NCBI GenBank assembly: GCA_043747685.1 | Contig: JAYTOR010000117.1 | Span: 1 to 6,583, forward strand | DNA: 6,583 nt | Source: JANXUF01 sp043747685 | GTDB lineage: Bacteria > Actinomycetota > Acidimicrobiia > Acidimicrobiales > Ilumatobacteraceae | Reading direction: 5' to 3' | Shown: in pieces, positions 1 through 5,428 of the stretch | How positions within the stretch are numbered: position 1 is the first letter of the stretch | Layout of the letters: each line of letters starts with the position of its first letter | Notes under the pieces: generated by a model | What the model saw: the letters and a program-made list of their open reading frames with translations, nothing else | Databases searched by the model: none | What the model was told of the DNA's origin: nothing | Translations under genes and position numbers: made by a program

Positions 1-854
1 TGGACGTATGGCAGCGAGGTGATCACCAGCAACTGGCCGGAGGACTTGCGTCCGGTGGTCACCGGTTCCTCGACGATCCAGGTACCGCGTAGGCGGATCT
101 GACCGACGCCCGATCGGTAGACATCGACGAGGTCGTCGGCATTGACAACCTGCGTCGCCGATGGATAGTCGGGGCCTTTGAGCACGGCGGCAAGGTCCTC
201 GACCGACGACGTGGGCTCGTCGATCAGCAGGCGCGCAGCGGCGACGACGTCGAGCGGGTTGTGCGGAGGAATGTTCGAGGAGATCCCGACGGCAATGCCG
301 AACGAGCCGTTGACGAGAATATTCGGGAAGCCACCGGGGAGGACCTCCGGCTCGACGTTCAGCCCGTCGTAATTGGGGATCATCTCGACGGTTCCGTCGC
401 GCACCTGCGCAAGCAATGCCATCGACGCGCTTCCGAGGCGGGCCTCGGTATAACGAGACGCTGCCGGACCGAAGTCGGGAGAGCCATAGTTCCCCTGAAA
501 ATCGATCAGCGGCAGGCGCAGCGAAAACGGTTGGGCCATACGCACGAGCGCCAGGTAGGCGTCCCCATGGGGGTGGTATTTGGACATGCAGTCGCCAGAT
601 ATACGGGCGCATTTGACCGTCGGATTGCCGGGGATGGCCGGCGTCGGATTGAGGTTCAGCGCCGCCCACATCAACCGCCTGGCAACCGGCTTGAGGCCGT
701 CACAGACGTTCGGGACGGCGCGATCCTCGATGACGTACTTGGCGTACGTCCCGAACATCTCCTCGAAGTGTTCTCCCGCATCTCGGAGCACCGGCGGCGT
801 CGGCTCGACGACTTCCACTGGTTCCGATGGGCGTTTGCGGCGGCTACCTGCCAT
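1..854 (-). CDS. parC: Type IIA DNA topoisomerase subunit A (ParC/GyrA type), 5' part, cut by window edge
   Basis: This is the DNA breakage-reunion subunit of topoisomerase IV or gyrase. It cuts both strands through a tyrosyl-DNA link and works as an A2B2 complex with the ATPase subunit encoded just upstream. The visible 284 residues cover a basic leader (about 1-28) and the winged-helix/tower start. Landmarks are DGLKPVARR (52-60), KYHPHGD (92-98), RMAQPFS (105-111), catalytic Tyr135 in RYTEARL (134-140), and GIAVGI..NIPPHN (186-199), whose Ile187 matches the DNA-intercalating Ile174 of E. coli GyrA. The Tyr-to-Ile distance (52) equals that of E. coli GyrA, but His96 to Tyr135 is three residues shorter than in E. 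coli, with two residues missing just after HPHGD. The ATG is one base after the B-subunit stop and has a strong ribosome site. The C-terminal half lies outside the window. Gyrase versus topo IV cannot be settled by eye; parC is chosen because no dnaN/recF neighbours are seen. Confidence 0.93.
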   Translation of the reverse strand, partial: MAGSRRKRPSEPVEVVEPTPPVLRDAGEHFEEMFGTYAKYVIEDRAVPNVCDGLKPVARRLMWAALNLNPTPAIPGNPTVKCARISGDCMSKYHPHGDAYLALVRMAQPFSLRLPLIDFQGNYGSPDFGPAASRYTEARLGSASMALLAQVRDGTVEMIPNYDGLNVEPEVLPGGFPNILVNGSFGIAVGISSNIPPHNPLDVVAAARLLIDEPTSSVEDLAAVLKGPDYPSATQVVNADDLVDVYRSGVGQIRLRGTWIVEEPVTTGRKSSGQLLVITSLPYV

Positions 855-855
855 C

Positions 856-2880
856 TCAGTTTCCTCCGAGGTTGGTGTTCTCGAGCGACGATTCGAGCAG
901 CCAGTCGAGCCTGGCCTGGGCGCTGTTGCCCATCAGGCGGGAGACGAGGTCGTCGAAGGCGATGGCGTCGTCGACGGTGATCTGCAGCAGCGTGCGTGAG
1001 GCCGGCGACATCGTCGTGTCACGCAGTTCCTGCCAGTCCTGTTCGCCGAGTCCCTTCATCCGCCCGACGTGCGCCTTGTGGTTCGGGTGCGCCGCCATAT
1101 AGGCGTCCTTGGCGGCGTCGTTGCGGAAATACACCTTGCCGTCGCGATCGGATGTCGAGTACAGCGGCGGCTGGGCGACGAACAGGCGACCAGCCTCGAT
1201 CAGTTCGCGCATCTGACGCCAGAAAAAGGTAATCAGCAGCGCTTCGATGTGCCCGCCATCCTGGTCGGCGTCGGCGAGTGTGATCACCCGCGTATAACGA
1301 AGCTTGTCGAGCGAGAAGTCGGCTCCGCGGCCACAGCCCAGCGATTGGATCAGCGTCGCCAACGCGGCATTCTTGGCGATCTTCGCCGGTGACACTTCCT
1401 CCACGTTCAAGACCTTGCCGCGCAGCGGCAGGATCGCCTGCGTCTTCGGGTTACGGGCGGCGACGGCGCTGCCGCCTGCAGAATCGCCCTCGACGATGAA
1501 CAACTCCGAGCCCCCGAACGGTTCTGCCTCCTTCGGTGTGTACTGGCAGTCGTACAGCTTGTCGGGCAGACCGGAGCCGCGCAATGGCGATTTGCGCGCG
1601 AGCGCCCTGTCGGCGGCCCGGTCCTCGTCGGATTTCAGCCGATCACGCATCGCCGCCGCAGCCTTTTCGGCGATCCGTTTGGCGTCGGACGGATGTTCTT
1701 CCAGCCACTTCGAGAGCTGCTCGTAGACCACCGATTCGACTGCCCCGGCGGCCTGGACGGTTTCCAGCTTGTTCTTCGACTGTGAGTCGTACGACGGGTT
1801 GGTCAGCAGCACGGCGACGACGGCGATCAGCCCCTGACGCACATCTGCACCCGTCGGGTTGTCCTCTTTCTCCTTGAGGACGTTACGGTCACGGGCATAG
1901 CGGTTGACCGCTCGGGTGATCGCTTTGGTCATGCCCTCGATGTGCTTGCCGCCGCCAGGGTTGTAGACACCGTTGGAGTAGCCGATCAACGTCTCCGAGT
2001 AGCCGGCCCACGTCAGGGCGACGTCGATCTGCATCTTCTCGGCGTCGTGACCGCCGACGATTCTGATCGGAGCACACACCGGGTCGCGGGACGACGACAG
2101 CTTGGTCACCAGGTCGGCGAGCCCGTTCTCGGAGTGGTATTCGGCAGTGAACGGTTCGCGACCGGTCCGCGAATCGGTCAACACGAACGTCAACCCGGGG
2201 TGGACGTAACAGCGGTTCTCCAACCGTTCGCTGATCATCCTGCGTGAAAAGCCGGCCAACGGCTGACCGTTGTCGTCCGTGAAACACGACAGATCCGACC
2301 AACTCGTCAACACCGTTCCCTGCTCGGCGGACGTACTGCGGCCGATGACTTCGACAGGACCGTCCGGGACGCCTGGTCTGTCGCCCTTGGGAGAACGTTT
2401 CAGCGAGAAGTTCTGGGCGTATTTCTTGCCGTCCCGGCGCACGATCAGTTCGACCCGTGTCGACAGCGCAGTGTTGGCCTTGAGGCCGACGCCATGCAAC
2501 CCACCGGACGTCTTGTAGGCCTCGCCGTCGAATTTCCCGCCGGCATTGACAACGGTGAGGATGACCTCGGCAGCGGACTTGCCCTGATGGACCCCGGACG
2601 TCATCGGGTCGACAGGCATGCCGCGTCCGTAGTCACGCACGCGAAAACCGGCGTTGTCGAGCAGTTCGATCTCGATGCGGTTGCCGTGGCCGGCGAGATG
2701 TTCGTCGACGCTGTTGTCGACGACCTCCCACAGCAGGTGGTGCAGGCCGGCGATCCCCGTCGAGCCGATGTACATCGCCGGGCGCAGGCGAATGTGTTCC
2801 AGCCCTTCGAGCGCGGTGATCGAGTCTGCTGTGTACGCCGAGTCGACGTGTCCCGCTTGCTTCGTAACCATTGCACCCAT
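856..2880 (-). CDS. parE: Type IIA DNA topoisomerase subunit B (ParE/GyrB type)
   Basis: This is the ATPase and TOPRIM subunit, which clamps and passes the second DNA duplex for the A subunit encoded next. With the start at 2880 it has 674 residues, close to the usual 640-680 of actinobacterial GyrB/ParE without the enterobacterial insertion. The GHKL ATPase domain shows EVVDNSVDE (52-60), DYGRGMPVD (83-91) and GGLHGVG (126-132). The transducer carries the ATP-sensing QSK loop (367-369). TOPRIM shows EGDSAGGSA (464-472) with catalytic Glu464, PLRGK (485-489) and the metal-binding DADQD (537-541). The C-terminal KGLGE (609-613) contacts the A subunit. Two close ATGs are possible, 2880 and 2871; neither has a clear Shine-Dalgarno, and longer in-frame readings up to 3060 add 60 residues that do not resemble the family. 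All key residues are intact. Separating ParE from GyrB needs a tree. Confidence 0.95.
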   Translation of the reverse strand: MGAMVTKQAGHVDSAYTADSITALEGLEHIRLRPAMYIGSTGIAGLHHLLWEVVDNSVDEHLAGHGNRIEIELLDNAGFRVRDYGRGMPVDPMTSGVHQGKSAAEVILTVVNAGGKFDGEAYKTSGGLHGVGLKANTALSTRVELIVRRDGKKYAQNFSLKRSPKGDRPGVPDGPVEVIGRSTSAEQGTVLTSWSDLSCFTDDNGQPLAGFSRRMISERLENRCYVHPGLTFVLTDSRTGREPFTAEYHSENGLADLVTKLSSSRDPVCAPIRIVGGHDAEKMQIDVALTWAGYSETLIGYSNGVYNPGGGKHIEGMTKAITRAVNRYARDRNVLKEKEDNPTGADVRQGLIAVVAVLLTNPSYDSQSKNKLETVQAAGAVESVVYEQLSKWLEEHPSDAKRIAEKAAAAMRDRLKSDEDRAADRALARKSPLRGSGLPDKLYDCQYTPKEAEPFGGSELFIVEGDSAGGSAVAARNPKTQAILPLRGKVLNVEEVSPAKIAKNAALATLIQSLGCGRGADFSLDKLRYTRVITLADADQDGGHIEALLITFFWRQMRELIEAGRLFVAQPPLYSTSDRDGKVYFRNDAAKDAYMAAHPNHKAHVGRMKGLGEQDWQELRDTTMSPASRTLLQITVDDAIAFDDLVSRLMGNSAQARLDWLLESSLENTNLGGN
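861..867 (-). promoter_or_regulatory. Ribosome binding site of the topoisomerase A subunit
   Basis: GGAGGAA reads on the minus strand and ends six bases before the ATG at 854. It lies inside the last codons of the B-subunit gene. The B stop (TGA, 858-856) and the A start are separated by one base, so the two are probably translationally coupled. This site fixes the A-subunit start. Confidence 0.85.
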
Positions 2881-2918
2881 CAGTAGCAGATGGGTGTGGC
2901 AAGGTCTCGGACTACTGT

Positions 2919-2946
2919 GAAATCCGCTGAGATCTGCCGAAATCCG
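2919..2946. repeat. 8-bp direct repeat, 20-bp period
   Basis: GAAATCCG occurs at 2919-2926 and 2939-2946, about two helical turns apart and 40-70 bp upstream of the topoisomerase B start. The spacing would suit two regulator half-sites on one face of the DNA. The repeat is short enough to be chance. Confidence 0.35.
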
Positions 2947-2968
2947 TCGGCGACGAACCTTGGACGAT

Positions 2969-3001
2969 GTGACCGCTGCAACTGGGCGTGACCGCTGCAA
3001 C
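2969..3001. repeat. 14-bp perfect direct repeat, 19-bp period
   Basis: GTGACCGCTGCAAC occurs at 2969-2982 and again at 2988-3001, separated by five bases. A period of 19 is not a whole helical turn, but it is compatible with two copies of a regulator site or a recent small duplication. It lies in the divergent intergenic region about 90 bp from the topoisomerase start. The function is unknown. Confidence 0.7.
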
Positions 3002-3035
3002 GCCGGTCGTACGACCAGCGGGAGATGACCGTCGG

Positions 3036-3041
3036 TATATT
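3036..3041 (+). promoter_or_regulatory. Possible -10 box upstream of the sortase gene
   Basis: TATATT matches the TANNNT consensus and is the most AT-rich hexamer of the intergenic region. No good -35 is present 16-19 bp upstream. If it is real, transcription starts near 3048. That would exclude the GTG at 2988 and leave GTGs at 3090 or 3165 as the sortase start. Confidence 0.25.
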
Positions 3042-3164
3042 GATCTGCAGCCGCCACCATGTTCTCGCTTCCCCCGAGCGATCGAGCTGGTGGCGGCCAA
3101 AAACGTTTTCGGCCTGGCGTCCGCTGACGGGCGATGGGCCTGGTCGCGACGATGCGGTCGGGAC

Positions 3165-3941
3165 GTGGCGAGCGGTGAGGCAGGAGGATCAGGTGTATCA
3201 GCGCTGCAGCGCCGGCAGCTGTTCGCTGCCTCCATCGGAGTGACGTTTCTCATCGCAGCAGCGCTCGTCGTGCTCATCGGTACACGGTCCGATGCACCCT
3301 CGATCGCCGCTGGGTCCGCCACGAGGGCCAACACTGCGACGGTGACCTCGCTGGCGGCGGTTGCGGCGACCTACGACCAGCGAATGATCATTGGCGACAT
3401 CGGCGACATGGACACCATCATGGCTCCCGGTTCTGCCGATGGACCGGCGCCGGCGGTCGGCCCGGCCAACTGTGCGCCGGCCGGAACGTTGAGCATTCCG
3501 GCGATCGACGTTGGCCAGTCGATCCTCGCCGAGTCGGTGCGGTTCGCCAGCGGCCTGCTGTGTGGCAACGAGGATGGCACGACGCAGGGCGTCGACATGC
3601 TGTCGGGCTTCACGCCGATCGCTGACAGTATTGCCGGAGGAGCGAGGCTGCAGGGCGGCGTTCCAGACGCCATCTTCGGCCATCGCAATTCGCATAATCA
3701 CCCGTTTCACGACATCCCGGACCTGCGCAAGGGCGATGCCGTCGGCGTCGATCTGGATGGCACCGCCAGCCGGCTGCAGGTCTCGACGGTCGTCCTGTTG
3801 CCACTGGCGGAGGCGACGAAGCTCGTTCTCACACCATCGCCTGACGGCTCGCCGATGGTGCGCCTCGTCGCCTGTGCCCGGCTGGACGGTTCGCCCGACG
3901 GCACCCTGGCCCGATGGATCGTCACACTCACACCGGCATGA
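3165..3941 (+). CDS. Membrane-anchored sortase-family transpeptidase (class E-like)
   Basis: This is a cysteine transpeptidase of the sortase fold, expected outside the membrane and normally joining sorting-motif proteins to the wall or to pilins. From the GTG at 3165 it has 258 residues: a short cytoplasmic part with RRQ, one membrane segment (about 19-39), an Ala/Thr-rich linker, then the domain from TLSIPAIDV (108-116). Catalytic His173 lies in FGHRNSHNHPF, followed by LRKGD (187-191). Cys237 lies in RLVACARLDGSP and Arg250 in TLARWIV. The residue before Cys is Ala where most sortases have Thr (TLTTC type), and an eight-residue Gly/Ser/Pro-rich stretch precedes the Arg strand. The start is uncertain: in-frame GTGs lie at 2988, 3090 and 3165. 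The best Shine-Dalgarno (GGAGG, 3183-3187) precedes an out-of-frame GTG at 3193, so a one-base sequence error is conceivable. No LPXTG-type substrate is encoded nearby. Confidence 0.85.
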   Translation: MASGEAGGSGVSALQRRQLFAASIGVTFLIAAALVVLIGTRSDAPSIAAGSATRANTATVTSLAAVAATYDQRMIIGDIGDMDTIMAPGSADGPAPAVGPANCAPAGTLSIPAIDVGQSILAESVRFASGLLCGNEDGTTQGVDMLSGFTPIADSIAGGARLQGGVPDAIFGHRNSHNHPFHDIPDLRKGDAVGVDLDGTASRLQVSTVVLLPLAEATKLVLTPSPDGSPMVRLVACARLDGSPDGTLARWIVTLTPA

Positions 3942-3975
3942 TTGGAACCGTAGCCTCGCGGGTCCTTCGATCGAT

Positions 3976-5061
3976 CTACAGAGACGGGACGACCGTGTAG
4001 GCCTCTCCGCCGCCGCTGGCAAGGACGTCGTCGAGCCAATTGCCCTCGTAGACGTCGTTTGGAGGTTGCATCAGATCGTTGTCCTCTGCACCCTCCGGCG
4101 TCGTCACCAGCGTCCAGGCCTGGCGTTTGTACGTCCAGTTCGACGGATAGAGACGATGCGTCTCACGCCACCACGGCACGGCGGCCTCTGGCGACACCGT
4201 GCGACGCAGGTACTCGCCGAGTTCGAAACATGCCGCTGCCCGGGCTTCGTGCTCTCCACGCGGTTGCGAGCGGGCAACGACGTCGTCAGGCGACAGCGCG
4301 TATCGCGAGGCGCTTCCGTGCTGCACCCAATCGACGATCGCTGCGCGGTACGACTCGGCGTCGTCGGGGATCTTCTTGACCTCGCGCAACATCCGGTCGA
4401 CACGGTCCGGCAGTCCTGGTGGCACGTCCTGGTCGCGAAGCGCACTCCGCACGATCGAGGCACCTTCTGCCGGGCGGACGATCGTGCCGGTTTCGTCGAT
4501 CCATACCGCCATCGGGATGTTGACGAAGCCGAACAGTTCGTCGGTGATGTGCGTCGGGTCGATCAGGCTCGGGTGTGTCGGCGCTGCAGCATCGATCCAC
4601 TTGTAGGTGTGCTGCGGTTCGATGTCGAGGGCGACGGTGACGACGGTGAGGCCCTGATCCTGGAGTTCTTCGTGCAGTGCCTGCCAACCTGACAGGCTCG
4701 TGCGACAGCCTCAATAACTCGCCCAGGCGACCAGCAGCACCTTGCGTCCGTGGAGGCTGCTGAGTTGGAACGGATTGCCGTCGCGGGTGGTGAGCGTCGG
4801 ATCGGCGGCGACGGCAGTGCTGAGCGCCCTGCCCGTCGCGGTCGCCGGCCCGAGTGCCCAGACGTTGTGTTCGGCGTCGTGGACGAGTGGCATGCCGAGT
4901 CGTTGGGCGGCAACGTCGATGTCGAGCGATCCGTCGTCACGCAACGAGCCGGGAGCCGGGACACAGACCTCGCCACGGCACAGGCCCTGCGGCTTCGGTG
5001 CCCAACCGGTTCTGGCCAGGAACTCGGCGGGATCGATACGATCGAGGGTCTCGAGGATCAT
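3976..5061 (-). CDS. ResA-like thioredoxin-fold selenoprotein (WAxxUGC motif), UGA read as selenocysteine
   Basis: Read through one in-frame TGA, this is a 361-residue protein. Visible parts are an N-terminal region with a Cys pair, LCRGEVCVP (Cys28, Cys33); a TlpA/ResA-type domain from about 90 with SLHGRKVLLVAWASY (102-116); then Sec117-Gly118-Cys119-Arg120; HEELQDQGLTVVTVALD (130-146); and the cis-proline strand FVNIP-MAVWIDE (179-190). The tail has helical, TPR-like text ending in HRLYPSNWTYKRQAW (302-316). The TGA replaces the first active-site Cys of thioredoxins, and the SECIS-like hairpin follows directly. I recall a described ResA-like WAxxUGC (seleno)protein family that this matches. 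No signal peptide is seen, so it is probably a cytoplasmic thiol/selenol oxidoreductase with unknown substrate. ATG 5061 is the only ATG/GTG/TTG start in frame after the upstream stop at 5142-5140; it has no Shine-Dalgarno. A nonsense mutation (Cys codon to TGA) is the alternative. Confidence 0.88.
4674..4703 (-). promoter_or_regulatory. Bacterial SECIS element (hairpin in coding mRNA)
   Basis: In the mRNA, GCCUGUC (4697-4691) pairs with GGCAGGC (4685-4679) around the loop AGGUU (4690-4686). This gives seven pairs including one U-G wobble. The stem can extend through an A-A mismatch and a bulged C by G-C, A-U, C-G and G-C pairs to 4703/4674. The loop begins 20 bases after the UGA and starts with A-G-G-U, like the E. 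coli fdhF SECIS loop (AGGUCU), which SelB recognises. Accepted bacterial SECIS spacing, from memory, is roughly 16-37 bases between UGA and loop. The pairing and spacing are seen directly; SelB binding is inferred. Confidence 0.82.
4711..4713 (-). other. In-frame TGA, predicted selenocysteine codon (Sec117)
   Basis: The minus-strand codons here run TGG GCG AGT TAT TGA GGC TGT CGC, giving W-A-S-Y-U-G-C-R. The frame is open for 116 codons before and 244 codons after the TGA, with family-like protein on both sides. It stands where thioredoxin-fold proteins carry the nucleophilic Cys, and Cys119 is a ready selenenylsulfide partner. It is TGA, not TAA or TAG, as selenocysteine requires. Confidence 0.87.
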
Positions 5062-5373
5062 CGCCCAACCGTAGTGCGCAGCCGTCCGGTCGGCGACCTC
5101 GGCCGGCGCACAGCCTCGCGCAAATGCGGTGCTGCGTATTCATGTTCTTGCCCTTCAGGTAGATTTATGCATCGCTGTTGTTGATTTCACCACCTCAGGC
5201 CCGAAGACGAGGTTTGTGTCAGGCTCCGGTGCGTGGGCTGACGTGATCCACAGCGTGCCGAACGACCAGGGTGCCCAGTCGCTCGTCGGCCGCATCGGGC
5301 ATCAACTGATCGCCCGTCGTTCATCGTCCTGACGGATCCCGACGGTTCCTGACGAGTCGATTTCCCGTTCACT

Positions 5374-5393
5374 GACTGATCCGTCGGTTAGTC
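5374..5393. promoter_or_regulatory. Imperfect palindrome, probable operator of the decarboxylase promoter
   Basis: GACTGATCCGTCGGTTAGTC has 6 of 10 symmetric Watson-Crick positions, including the outer four (GACT/AGTC). It ends within the -35 box of the promoter at 5392-5420, where a bound repressor would block RNA polymerase. The size and shape suit a TetR-family or similar dimeric regulator, though no regulator gene is in the window. The role is inferred from position. Confidence 0.45.
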
Positions 5394-5420
5394 GACAAGA
5401 CGTTTCAATGTTTGTATGGT
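5392..5420 (+). promoter_or_regulatory. Promoter of the ornithine decarboxylase-like gene
   Basis: The -35 box TCGACA (5392-5397, 5 of 6 to TTGACA) and the -10 box TATGGT (5415-5420, fits TANNNT) are separated by exactly 17 bases. The expected start of transcription, 7-9 bases after the -10 box, falls at about 5427-5429, on the in-frame GTG at 5429. The transcript is therefore predicted to be leaderless, which is common in actinobacteria. This argues against the ATG at 5408, which lies upstream of the -10 box. Confidence 0.65.
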
Positions 5421-5428
5421 CTGCGGCC

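Larger units (their letters stand above)
2881..3164. other. Divergent intergenic region between topoisomerase operon and sortase gene
   Basis: No convincing gene is seen in this stretch. It should hold the start signals of both divergent units. On the plus strand TATATT (3036-3041) stands out against the GC-rich background as a possible -10 box for the sortase transcript, but no good -35 lies at the right distance. On the minus strand no clear promoter or ribosome site precedes 2880/2871; a TACTGA at 2885-2880 is the only weak -10-like string. Two pairs of short direct repeats are listed separately. The sortase frame stays open leftwards to a GTG at 2988, but those residues look unlike a protein N-terminus. 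Confidence 0.5.
5062..5428. other. Divergent intergenic region between selenoprotein and decarboxylase genes
   Basis: The right end (5374-5420) holds the decarboxylase promoter and palindrome listed separately. Nothing gene-like is seen in 5140-5370: short frames on both strands there have no recognisable content. Between 5062 and about 5115 the selenoprotein frame stays open upstream with high GC3 and a protein-like reading (AEVADRTAAHYGWA before Met1), but it has no usual start codon. A minus-strand GAAGGG (5157-5152) lies before an ATG at 5143 in another frame. A weak AT-rich -10-like string (CATAAA, 5169-5164) on the same strand could belong to the selenoprotein promoter. Confidence 0.45.

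Noticed and set aside
261..980. Plus-strand open frame opposite the topoisomerase genes.
   Set aside because: It is an Arg-rich antisense shadow; the minus strand carries clear ParC and ParE motifs across the same bases.
2988..3164. N-terminal extension of the sortase from GTG 2988.
   Set aside because: It would overlap the 14-bp direct repeat and a possible -10 box, and the 59 extra residues do not resemble a membrane-protein N-terminus. It is kept as an alternative start in the gene entry.
3942..3975. Possible bidirectional terminator between the convergent sortase and selenoprotein genes.
   Set aside because: Only a six-base stem with one mismatch (GGAACC/GGGTCC) and no T-tract can be drawn; too weak to call.
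3198..4022. Minus-strand 274-codon open frame opposite the sortase gene.
   Set aside because: The composition is low-complexity Arg/Gly/Ser text with no family likeness; the plus strand carries the sortase triad.
3511..4692. Long plus-strand open frame (393 codons) spanning the end of the sortase and the selenoprotein.
   Set aside because: It is Arg/Ser/Pro-rich shadow translation crossing two real genes with recognisable motifs in other frames.
3976..5061. Two separate genes: a 116-residue protein (5061-4711) and a 178-residue protein starting at ATG 4512.
   Set aside because: Both are in the same frame, the gap between them codes for the expected thioredoxin-fold segment, and the only interruption is a TGA at the active-site position followed by a SECIS-like hairpin.
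3976..5061. Pseudogene with a nonsense mutation.
   Set aside because: There is only one stop, it is TGA, it falls precisely on the redox residue, the downstream frame is intact for 244 codons, and the hairpin has fdhF-like loop and spacing. It remains possible if the genome lacks selenocysteine machinery.
5129..5332. Plus-strand 67-codon frame in the divergent gap.
   Set aside because: No ribosome site, no recognisable content and no clear codon bias were seen.
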